NCBI GenBank assembly: GCA_012959785.1
Contig: DUCM01000018.1
Span: forward strand, 182,684 to 246,683
Length of the DNA stretch: 64,000 nucleotides
Source: Planctomycetota bacterium
GTDB taxonomy: Bacteria; Planctomycetota; UBA1135; GCA-002686595
Direction: 5' to 3'
Shown here piece after piece: positions 34,972 through 42,920 of this stretch; position 1 is the stretch's first letter; each line of letters begins with the position of its first letter. Under the pieces are notes generated by a model. That model was not told the origin of the DNA. It was given only the letters and a program-made list of their open reading frames with translations, and made no database searches. The translations under genes and the position numbers were made by a program.

Positions 34972-36419
34972 TGGGCGTGATCGTCATCGGCGGAGGCCAC
35001 AATGGTTTGGTGGCGGCGGCGGCCCTGGCGCGTGGGGGGCAAGCAGTGACTCTCTTGGAGGGTCGCGATTGTTTCGGAGGCGTGGCCTCAGGGCTCCTCC
35101 ATGACACCGACTCGTTTTCCCCGGAGATCGCCGCCGAGTTGGATCTCGCCTCCCGAGGACTCGAGTTTCAGGAGCCGGCACCCGTGTTCTTGCCCTCGCG
35201 CGAGGGTTCCGGGCTCTTGTTGCACAGAGATCCAAGGCGCGCCGCAAAGGAGTTGGGGGAAGACGCTGAGGCTTACACCGCTTGGCGCGGGTTCTTGGAG
35301 CGCGTGCGGCCCTTCGCCGCCTCGCAACTCAACCAGCTCGCCCCCGACATTCGCACCAGCGCGCCGCTCTTGCCGCTCCTGCGCCGTGGCCTGGCCTTGC
35401 GGCGCTTGAGCAAGCAAGACATCCACGAGCTGCTTCGGATAGGGCCCGCCTGCGTGTACGACACCCTCTCCGAGCGCTTCCAAAACCCACTCCTGGTCAC
35501 GGCCCTCTCGGCCCGCGCCCTCTCTGGCACTTGGATGGGACCGCGCTCGCCTTCGTCCACGGCCACCCTGCTCCTCGGCGAAGCCCAATCCGGCCAAGAG
35601 GTCGTGGGCGGCGCCCCAGCTCTCGTCGCAGCTCTCGTGGCCGCTTGCGAGAGCGCTGGAGTGGTGCTGAGGACCTGTGCCCGCGTCCAGCGCATTCAAG
35701 TCAACCAGGGCCGCGCCGAGGGCGTGACCCTTGAGGGCGGCGAGTTCCTCAGCGCGGACCGCGTGCTCTCTTGCGTGGGTCCCCGGCGCACTTTACTCGA
35801 ATTAGTCGAGCCCGATTCCCTGCCTATTCGCGAAGCGGGCCAGATGGCCAACCTGCGCCTGCGCGGGACCCTCGCCAGAGTTTGCTTGGAACTTTCCGGG
35901 CCCATGGTCTACGCCTGTCGCCCGGACCTTCAGGTGACTCGCGCCCTCATCGCCGAAGACCCCCTCGACCTCGAACGGGCTTTCGATTCCGTCAAGCACC
36001 GCCGCATGCCCAGCGAGCTGCCCCTTGACATTCGCCAAGACGCCCGAGGCGCCACGGTCTTGATTCGCTGCGCCACGATGGAACTGAAAGGGGGTTGGAC
36101 TGCCGCGCGCCGTGGCGAACTGGGCGAGTTGACCCTCGCGTCCCTCGAACCCTTCGTTCCCACGATCCGCAGCATCGCCCGGGTCACAGGGGTCCTGACT
36201 CCGGCCGACATCGCCAGCCGCTTTGACCTCGAGGGCGGCCACGAGATGCACGGCGAAATCTCCCTCGACCAACTCGGCCCCATGCGTCCCAGCCTGACCC
36301 TTTCGCGCCACACGACACCCATCGGGGGCCTCTATCTCGGCTCATCCGGCACCCACCCCGGCGGCGCCATCAGCGGCCGACCGGGCTGGCTGGCCGCTGG
36401 CGTGCTAGGGCGCAGCTGA
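34971..36419 (+). CDS. Second PYROXD2-like FAD-dependent oxidoreductase
   Basis: 482 residues from ATG 34971, whose A is the last base of the previous stop codon. It begins with the dinucleotide motif MGVIVIGGGHNGLVAAAALA, has LLEGRDCFGGVA, and ends with the same FAD-contacting signature as its neighbour (LYLGSSGTHPGGAISG). The middle is shorter and diverged from the 33364 protein. The pair may form a heterodimer or act in sequence on one substrate; this is inference from the tandem arrangement. Confidence 0.85.
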   Translation: MGVIVIGGGHNGLVAAAALARGGQAVTLLEGRDCFGGVASGLLHDTDSFSPEIAAELDLASRGLEFQEPAPVFLPSREGSGLLLHRDPRRAAKELGEDAEAYTAWRGFLERVRPFAASQLNQLAPDIRTSAPLLPLLRRGLALRRLSKQDIHELLRIGPACVYDTLSERFQNPLLVTALSARALSGTWMGPRSPSSTATLLLGEAQSGQEVVGGAPALVAALVAACESAGVVLRTCARVQRIQVNQGRAEGVTLEGGEFLSADRVLSCVGPRRTLLELVEPDSLPIREAGQMANLRLRGTLARVCLELSGPMVYACRPDLQVTRALIAEDPLDLERAFDSVKHRRMPSELPLDIRQDARGATVLIRCATMELKGGWTAARRGELGELTLASLEPFVPTIRSIARVTGVLTPADIASRFDLEGGHEMHGEISLDQLGPMRPSLTLSRHTTPIGGLYLGSSGTHPGGAISGRPGWLAAGVLGRS

Positions 36420-36616
36420 TTTGGTGCTCGCCGCGCTGTTGGCAGCGAGGGCTGGGCCGCGGGCAGCGGGCGTTTGTGGGGATGGGAGGGGGGGGCAGGG
36501 CCAGGAAACAGCTCGAATGGCGTCCTGGGGCCGAAGAGGTCACGATTCTGCCTCTTCGGAGGGCACTCCGGGACACATCTGAGGTCAACAGGTTCCTGGA
36601 CCGCCGCAGAGTTCTC

Positions 36617-36622
36617 TACAAT
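36617..36622 (+). promoter_or_regulatory. Possible -10 element of nitronate monooxygenase gene
   Basis: TACAAT, 7 bases before ATG 36630, with TTCCTG 18 bases further upstream as a weak -35. Suggests a leaderless transcript and rules against any longer N-terminus. Confidence 0.45.
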
Positions 36623-36629
36623 CTGGGGC

Positions 36630-38084
36630 ATGAGCGCCAAACCTCTTCCGAAGATCATCCAGGGAGGCATGGGGGCCGGGGTTTCTGCCTGGTCTCTGGC
36701 CAACGCCGTTTCCAAGGCCGGCCAGCTCGGGGTCGTGGCGGGTACGGCCCTCGATGTCATCCTGGCCAGGCGTTTGCAAGTGGGCGATCCCGGCGGGCAC
36801 ATGCGCCGCGCCCTGGCGCAGTTCCCGATTTCCGGCGTGGCCGAGCGCATCCTGGAACGCTACTTCGTGGACGGTGGCAAGGAACCCGACGCGCGCTTCA
36901 AACCCAGCCCCATGTTGGCGATGAAGCCTTCCAAACACCTCCTGGAACTGATCGTCGCCGGCAGTTTTGTCGAGGTCTTTCTGGCCCGCGAGGGACACGA
37001 CAATGCCGTGGGCATCAACCTCCTGGAGAAGATCCAACTGCCCACCCTGCCTGCGATCTTCGGCGCCATGCTCGGCGGCGTGGGCTATGTGCTCATGGGC
37101 GCGGGGATTCCCAAAGCCATCCCCGGAGTCCTCGACCGCCTGGCCCAAGGCCAATCCGTCGAGCTGCGCGTGGATGTCAAGAATGCCGGTCCCGAGGATT
37201 CCTTCACCACGCACTTCGACCCCAGCGATTTCTGTGGCGGCAGCGCCCCGACCCTCCACCGACCGGACTTTCTGGCGATCATCTCGTCCAACACCATGGC
37301 GATCATGATGGCCAAGCGGGCCAGCGGTAAGGTCAATGGCTTCATCGTTGAAGGTCCCTCAGCCGGCGGACACAACGCGCCGCCGCGCGGCAAAATGCAG
37401 CTCAGCGAAAGCAAGGAACCACTCTATGGCGAGCGCGATGTGCCCGACCTCGCAGCTCTGAAGAAGCTCGGCATTCCCTTCTGGCTGGCAGGCGACTACG
37501 CCCGGCCCGAACGGGTGGTGGAAGCCCTCGAACTCGGAGCAGCGGGGGTCCAGGTGGGCACGGCCTTCGCCTATTGCGCCGAGTCCGGCTTCTCCAAGAA
37601 GTACAAAGAGCAGGTGCTCGACCTGAGCCGTCGCGGCGAAGCGCGCATCTTCACCGACCCGGTGGCTTCACCCACGGGCTTTCCCTTCAAGGTCGTCCAG
37701 GTCGAAGGCACCATCTCCGAAGAGTCCACCTACCAGGCGCGCACGCGCATCTGCGACCTCGGCTATCTGCGCCACGCTTACAAGAAAGAAAACGGCGACC
37801 TCGGTTGGCGCTGCCCCTCGGAGCCCATCAAGGATTTTCTGCGCAAGGGCGGCCCGATCGAGGAGACCGAAGGGCGCAAGTGCGTTTGCAACGGCCTGCT
37901 AGCCAATATCGATCTCGGCCAGTCGCGCAAGGGTGGCTACGAAGAGCTGCCCATGCTCACTTCGGGCGATGATGTGCAGAATGTCGCCCGCTTCCTCTCC
38001 AAGGGTGGCGATTCGTACCACGCAACGGATGTCCTCGACTACCTCTTGAGCAAGCTGGAAACCGGCAGCCCGCAGTGCTCCTAA
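36630..38084 (+). CDS. Nitronate monooxygenase/2-nitropropane dioxygenase-like flavoenzyme
   Basis: 484 residues from ATG 36630 (MSAKPLPKIIQGGMGAGVS). The TIM-barrel FMN-binding family pattern is visible: IIQGGMGAG, GVVAGTALD, the catalytic-His region IVEGPSAGGHNAP, and the phosphate-binding GAAGVQVGTAFAYCAES. It is longer than the classical ~350-residue enzyme; the extra C-terminal ~110 residues contain several Cys (RICDLGYLRHAYKKE, CVCNGLL) as in a planctomycete-type long variant. It may oxidise propionate-3-nitronate or act as an enoyl reductase relative. It stands 32 bases before the TPR/mod operon. Confidence 0.82.
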   Translation: MSAKPLPKIIQGGMGAGVSAWSLANAVSKAGQLGVVAGTALDVILARRLQVGDPGGHMRRALAQFPISGVAERILERYFVDGGKEPDARFKPSPMLAMKPSKHLLELIVAGSFVEVFLAREGHDNAVGINLLEKIQLPTLPAIFGAMLGGVGYVLMGAGIPKAIPGVLDRLAQGQSVELRVDVKNAGPEDSFTTHFDPSDFCGGSAPTLHRPDFLAIISSNTMAIMMAKRASGKVNGFIVEGPSAGGHNAPPRGKMQLSESKEPLYGERDVPDLAALKKLGIPFWLAGDYARPERVVEALELGAAGVQVGTAFAYCAESGFSKKYKEQVLDLSRRGEARIFTDPVASPTGFPFKVVQVEGTISEESTYQARTRICDLGYLRHAYKKENGDLGWRCPSEPIKDFLRKGGPIEETEGRKCVCNGLLANIDLGQSRKGGYEELPMLTSGDDVQNVARFLSKGGDSYHATDVLDYLLSKLETGSPQCS

Positions 38085-38115
38085 GGTGGGCAGCCAGAAT
38101 TGCGCTTGACCTTGC

Positions 38116-40347
38116 ATGACTGGCCGCACAACTCCCGGATTCGTGCGGTTCGCCGCCGCGCTGCTCTTGATCGTTGCGTTTGCCCTCGCTAGCGGGGCGC
38201 AGACGCCGAGAGTCAACCGCGAGCAGATGTGGCCGGCGCCGAGCGCCGAGGACTGGGCGCGGCCTTGCCTGATTTCCTGGCAGCGCACCTGGCAGGACGC
38301 CGTGGAAGTTTCCCGGAGGACCCAGCGGCCGCTCATGATCGCGGTCAATATGGACGGTGAGATCGCCAGCGAGCACTGGGCCGGGATTCGTTATCGAGAG
38401 GCCGACACGGCCCGCTTGTACGAGCCCTTCGTGTGCGTGATTGCCTCGGTCTACCGCCACAATGCGCGCGACTACAACAGCCGCGGTGAACGCATCCTCT
38501 GCCCGCGTTTCGGCAGCGTGACCTGCGGCGAACACATCTCCATCGAGCCCGAGCTGTACCAGACCTACTTTGAAGGCAAGCGCATCGCTCCGCGCCACAT
38601 AGGCGTCGAGTTGGACAAGCGCGAGATCATGGATGTGTACTACGCCCTCGACATCCAATCGGTCAAGTTGGCGATCCATGCAGGTGCCGCGGACCGTCCC
38701 TACACGCCCAGGGTGGACACCAGCGGCGACCGTTCCTTGGTGCAGCTCGTGGCCAGCCCGGACATGGCCCACCGCAGAATCGTCGAGCAGGCCTACAGCA
38801 AGGGCGACTTTGCCGTGCGCCAGGAACTGCTCCAGGCCGCTGCTAGGATCCACGATATCGATCACATTGATCTCTTGCGCCGCGCGCTCTTTGGCGACGA
38901 TGCGGAACTCTCCGCGATTGCCTTTGCGGTGCTGTGCCAAACGAATAGCGAGAGCGCGGTCGACCTCTTGGCCGCCGTCCTGCGCTTGCCCATGAGTGCA
39001 GAAGATCGCCAGCCGCTGCTCGAGGCCCTCGAACGCCTCTCCGCCACCTGGCCGCGGGCGGGAGACATCGCCACGGTGCACCGTGGCCTGGCACAACCGT
39101 CAACGGCGCTGGCGGAACAGGTTGGGGCTGGCGAGCCCGTGGGTAGCGCCTCGTACGCCACCCATGTTGCACTCGAGTCGCGACTCGAGCGCACGGCGGA
39201 CCAGGCCCATCGCGAACCGCTCGACGCAGACCATCAACTCGACATCGCCGGCGCTTTTTTGGCCCTGGCCGTGCGCCCCGAAGCCTCGGCGCGGCACGCT
39301 CGTGTCCTGTTCGACGACGCCCTGCGTGCGGCCCGGAAGGCCGAGGAGTTGGGCGCCACGGGCTGGCGGGTGGACTCGATTCTGGGCCTGGTGAATCACT
39401 ACATGGGCCAGCGCGGCAAAGCTCAGCGGCGCATCGAACGGGCCCTGACCGTGTTGCCAGCGGGGGCCGACGACTGGAACTCCATGGCGGTCCTGGAACT
39501 CTTCGCCCAGTCCCGCGAGGCGCGCATTCGGCGCGCGGCCGAACGGCGGCGGCAGTGGCCGGCCGAGTGGCTCAGCGATTTGCAGGCGGCCTTTGAGACC
39601 CTCGCTTGCCATCCCTTCGGCACCGATGGGCAGGTCGCGGCGCACCATGATTTTCTGCTCGAGTTGGGAGCCGGCGCCCAGGCCGCGATAGCCCTCGACC
39701 GGGGCCTTGCGCGCTTCAAGGATTCGTGGCTGCTCCACGATCGTCTGCGCGGACGCGCGCTCGAAAGCGCTCTCGATGGCAGCCTCGAAGCAGGCCTCGG
39801 GGGCGGCTCAGGTGGACTCGAAGCGATCTACGCCGCGATGCTCGCCGAACCCGATGCATCCCCCAATCTGCCCTGGTTTGCTGGTTACGCTTCCTTTGTG
39901 GCGGCGGAGTACCTGCGCCGCGCAGGCGCGGCGGCAGAAGCCGGCGAGGCATACGAACGCGCCATGGCGCATTTTGAACGGGCTGCAACCCAGGTGCCAA
40001 AGAACCGCAGCAGTTCGGATCACTACATCGCCCTGGCCATCGCCGCCCAGGCGCGCATGGCCCTGGAAGAGGGGCAATACCACGAGGCCCATGGACTGCT
40101 CTTGGAGTCCTTTGGCCGAAGCCCGGGCGCGGCCGGCCACCTCGACGGGCTCAACCTGACGCCGGTAATGAGCGCCAAGGCCCTGCTCGAAAGGCTCGCG
40201 AAGGAGGGGCATGAAGACCTCGTCGCGTCCCTGCAAGAGGCCCTTGAGAACCTGCCGGAGGAAGCCCGCGAGGCGCCGGAGTTCGAGCGAAATGCCCGTG
40301 GTCAAGAACCTTCGCGGGACGCTCGGCGTTTCGGTGGCGGCCGGTGA
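38116..40347 (+). CDS. Exported thioredoxin-fold and TPR/HEAT protein
   Basis: 743 residues with a signal peptide (FAAALLLIVAFALASGAQ). Residues ~50-190 resemble a thioredoxin-like domain (AVEVSRRTQRPLMIAVNMDG) in which the usual C-x2-C is absent, so it is unlikely to be a disulfide enzyme. The remainder is helical: HEAT-like repeats to ~330, then TPR-like repeats (AAEAGEAYERAMAHFERAAT, YHEAHGLLLESFGRSPG). Probably a periplasmic scaffold. The stop overlaps modA by 4 bases (GTGA), so it is translated with the molybdate transporter, an unusual partner. Confidence 0.68.
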   Translation: MTGRTTPGFVRFAAALLLIVAFALASGAQTPRVNREQMWPAPSAEDWARPCLISWQRTWQDAVEVSRRTQRPLMIAVNMDGEIASEHWAGIRYREADTARLYEPFVCVIASVYRHNARDYNSRGERILCPRFGSVTCGEHISIEPELYQTYFEGKRIAPRHIGVELDKREIMDVYYALDIQSVKLAIHAGAADRPYTPRVDTSGDRSLVQLVASPDMAHRRIVEQAYSKGDFAVRQELLQAAARIHDIDHIDLLRRALFGDDAELSAIAFAVLCQTNSESAVDLLAAVLRLPMSAEDRQPLLEALERLSATWPRAGDIATVHRGLAQPSTALAEQVGAGEPVGSASYATHVALESRLERTADQAHREPLDADHQLDIAGAFLALAVRPEASARHARVLFDDALRAARKAEELGATGWRVDSILGLVNHYMGQRGKAQRRIERALTVLPAGADDWNSMAVLELFAQSREARIRRAAERRRQWPAEWLSDLQAAFETLACHPFGTDGQVAAHHDFLLELGAGAQAAIALDRGLARFKDSWLLHDRLRGRALESALDGSLEAGLGGGSGGLEAIYAAMLAEPDASPNLPWFAGYASFVAAEYLRRAGAAAEAGEAYERAMAHFERAATQVPKNRSSSDHYIALAIAAQARMALEEGQYHEAHGLLLESFGRSPGAAGHLDGLNLTPVMSAKALLERLAKEGHEDLVASLQEALENLPEEAREAPEFERNARGQEPSRDARRFGGGR

Positions 40348-41117
40348 TCCGCGCCCCGGGCGCAGGGCGGGCCGCCTGGACTCTAGCCGCGGTCTTGGTC
40401 ACCGCGAGTTGCACGCGGGACGCTGGGCCCGAGTCCCTGATCGTCTTTGCCGCGGCCAGCACCGCTGATGTGCTGGGGCCCATCGCACGGGCAACGCGAG
40501 GCATTGATGTGCGCTTGAGCGTGGGGCCTTCGAGCGCCCTGGCTCGGCAGATCATGGCTGGCGCGCCGGCGGGAGTTTTCGTCTCGGCCAGCGCTGCTTG
40601 GATCGCTGAACTCGAGCGGTCCGGAGTCACAGAGGGCGAAGCGCTCCTGCTCGCGGGCAACCGTGTGGTCTGCGTGGTTGCGCCAGGGGCGCGGCCAGCC
40701 CTGGGTGGCGTGGGCAATGCCCTCGAGTTGGCTCAAGAGTTGGAACCCCACGATTTGGTGGCCGTTGCAGACAGCGGTGTGCCGGTGGGAGAATACGCTC
40801 GCCTGAGTCTTCGGGCAGAGGGCGCGTGGGAGGGCTTGGCCGGTCATCTAGTCGGTCAGGCGGACGCCCGCGACTGTCTGCGGCTCGTGCAACGGGGCGA
40901 GGCCGTGGCGGGTTTCGTCTACGCCACCGATGCCCGCGCGGGCGGCCTCGCCGTGCTCTTTGAATTGGACCGCGAAAGCCATGAGGCGGTGCAGGTTTGG
41001 GCTGTGGCGATCTCGAAAGAGCGCGCTGCGAGGGACTTTCTCGAACGCCTCGCGGGAAAAGACGCGCGAGCCAGTTTGATCGCGGCCGGTTTTCTTCCGC
41101 CAGGGCAGCAACCGTGA
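40344..41117 (+). CDS. modA: Molybdate-binding lipoprotein ModA
   Basis: 257 residues from GTG 40344. A lipobox (VLVTASC) places the mature protein on the outer face of a membrane. The substrate-binding pattern includes LIVFAAASTADVL at the start, VGPSSALARQI, GAPAGVFVSASAAWI and AVADSGVPVGEYARLSL, as in ModA/WtpA. It binds molybdate or tungstate and delivers it to ModBC. It overlaps both neighbours by 4 bases. Confidence 0.88.
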   Translation: MIRAPGAGRAAWTLAAVLVTASCTRDAGPESLIVFAAASTADVLGPIARATRGIDVRLSVGPSSALARQIMAGAPAGVFVSASAAWIAELERSGVTEGEALLLAGNRVVCVVAPGARPALGGVGNALELAQELEPHDLVAVADSGVPVGEYARLSLRAEGAWEGLAGHLVGQADARDCLRLVQRGEAVAGFVYATDARAGGLAVLFELDRESHEAVQVWAVAISKERAARDFLERLAGKDARASLIAAGFLPPGQQP

Positions 41118-41800
41118 GCTCCGAAGAACTCGAAGTCATCGCGCTCTCCCTGCGCGTGGCCGCTTGGGCGGTGGTTTTTTCGGCGCTGCCAGCGGTGATC
41201 GTGGCACGCATTCTGGCCCGTTGGCGCTCGCCCTTGCGCGGACTCTTGCAGGGCGTGGTCATGTTGCCCCTGGTCATGCCGCCGGTGGTCACCGGCTATC
41301 TGCTGCTACATTTCCTTGGGCGCACGAGTTTCCTGGGCCGCTTCTGGTTCGAGCTCACCGGGAGCCATGTGGCCTTCACCACCGGCGCCTGTGTCGTGGC
41401 TGCGGCGCTGGTGGCCTTTCCGCTTTTTGTCGAGAGTATCCGCCTCTCCATGGTGGGCGTCGACCAACGCCTGGAACTCGTCTCGCGTTGCCTGGGTCGC
41501 GGTCCCTGGCAGACTTTCTGGCGCGTGACCTTGCCCCTCGCCGCCCCGGGCTTGATCGGTGGCGCGGTCCTGTGTTTTTCCCGATCCCTCGGCGAGTTCG
41601 GAGCCACGATCATCTTCGCCGGCAATATCGAGGGCGAGACGCGCCAGATCCCCCTTGCCGTATACAGCTTGCTCAATGTGCCCGGTGCCGAAGCGAGCGT
41701 TTGGCGTTTGGTGGGGCTCAGCGTGGCCCTGGCCCTCTTGGCCATGTTGACCTCGGCTTGGATGACCAATGCCCACAGCCGGCGGATGGCGGAACGATGA
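41114..41800 (+). CDS. modB: Molybdate ABC transporter permease ModB
   Basis: 228 residues from GTG 41114, overlapping modA by 4 bases. About five membrane helices and the inner-membrane-component EAA motif (RCLGRGPWQTFWRVTLPLAAPGLI) are present, as is the ModB-typical MLPLVMPPVVTGYLLLHFLG and RSLGEFGATIIFAGNI. It forms the channel for molybdate import. Confidence 0.93.
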   Translation: MSSEELEVIALSLRVAAWAVVFSALPAVIVARILARWRSPLRGLLQGVVMLPLVMPPVVTGYLLLHFLGRTSFLGRFWFELTGSHVAFTTGACVVAAALVAFPLFVESIRLSMVGVDQRLELVSRCLGRGPWQTFWRVTLPLAAPGLIGGAVLCFSRSLGEFGATIIFAGNIEGETRQIPLAVYSLLNVPGAEASVWRLVGLSVALALLAMLTSAWMTNAHSRRMAER

Positions 41801-42873
41801 TCGCGGCCCACATCGAGCAGCGCTGGCGGGATTTTTCCCTCGATGTCGCCTTTCAATCCCAGGGCCCGGTGCTGGGCTTATTCGGCCGTTCGGGATCGGG
41901 CAAGACCACCGTGCTGCACGCCCTTGCGGGCCTCTTACGGCCCGAAGTGTGCTCGCTCTCTGTGGACGGCGAGGAGCTTTGCAAACGACCCGGCGGGATT
42001 TGGGTGGCGCCTGAAGGGCGCGGCCTGGCTCTCGTGCCCCAGGACGCCCTCTTGTTCCCGCACCTTTCGATCCGCGCCAACCTGGTCTACGCCCCAGGCG
42101 CCGCAGCCGAACTCGCGGGCCCTTGGGGCCAGAAGGTGCTGGATGTCTTGCGCCTTGGGCCGCTCCTGGAGCGCGAACCTGGAAACCTCTCCGGCGGCGA
42201 GCGTCAGCGCGTGGCTTTGGGGCGCGCGTGGCTTTCGAAGCCGCGGCTCTTGTTGCTTGACGAGCCGCTCTCTGGCCTCGATGGTGAACTCGCCCGCGAA
42301 GTGCTCGTGTTGCTCTTCGAAGCCAAGCGCAGTCTCGGTGTGCCCATGGTTTTTGTGACACATCGCGCCTCCGAGTTGATCGCCCTCGCCGATGACTGCT
42401 TGGTCTTGGACGAGGGCCGCGTCGTTGCGCAAGGGCCTCCCCTCGATGTTCTGTCTCGGCCACAGGCCACGGGACCCGCGCCATTGATCGGCGTGGACAA
42501 CCTCCTGCGCCTCGAAGTCTTGCGCCACGACGAAGCGAGCGGCGTAACGCTGCTCGATCTCGGCGGCGGCCAGGAACTCGCCAGCCCCCTTTGTGCTGCC
42601 AATCCAGGAGAGAGCCTCGTCGTGGGCGTGCGAGCCGAGGACATTCTGCTCTGCCGGGCGGCGCCTTCGGCCACTTCGGCGCGCAATGTTCTCGAGGGCC
42701 GGATCGACGCCACCGACGCCATCGGCCACGAGGTCCTGATTTCCATGCGAGTGGGCTCGCAGAGATTGCGCGTGCGGGTGACCCCCGGCGCCCTGCGCGA
42801 GCTCGACTTGAGGGTCGGCTGCGCAGTCTTTGCCCTTCTCAAAACCACGGCCTGCCACCATCTTGAGGGTTAG
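41797..42873 (+). CDS. modC: Molybdate ABC transporter ATPase ModC
   Basis: 358 residues from ATG 41797 (ATGA overlap with modB). Walker A is GRSGSGKTT, the signature is NLSGGERQRVALGRAWL, Walker B is LLLLDEPLSGLD, and the switch His is in VTHRASE. The C-terminal ~110 residues carry a TOBE/Mop-like oxyanion domain (ARNVLEGRIDATDAIGHEVLI). It powers molybdate import; molybdopterin enzymes elsewhere in the genome are implied. Confidence 0.94.
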   Translation: MIAAHIEQRWRDFSLDVAFQSQGPVLGLFGRSGSGKTTVLHALAGLLRPEVCSLSVDGEELCKRPGGIWVAPEGRGLALVPQDALLFPHLSIRANLVYAPGAAAELAGPWGQKVLDVLRLGPLLEREPGNLSGGERQRVALGRAWLSKPRLLLLDEPLSGLDGELAREVLVLLFEAKRSLGVPMVFVTHRASELIALADDCLVLDEGRVVAQGPPLDVLSRPQATGPAPLIGVDNLLRLEVLRHDEASGVTLLDLGGGQELASPLCAANPGESLVVGVRAEDILLCRAAPSATSARNVLEGRIDATDAIGHEVLISMRVGSQRLRVRVTPGALRELDLRVGCAVFALLKTTACHHLEG

Positions 42874-42920
42874 CTTCGGAGCTGCTTGCGGGGAAAGGCG
42901 GGTTGGGGGAAGATGGGCCT

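Noticed and set aside
36474..36629. N-terminal extension of the nitronate monooxygenase-like enzyme
   Set aside because: The barrel begins right after ATG 36630, and a -10 box lies inside the extension.
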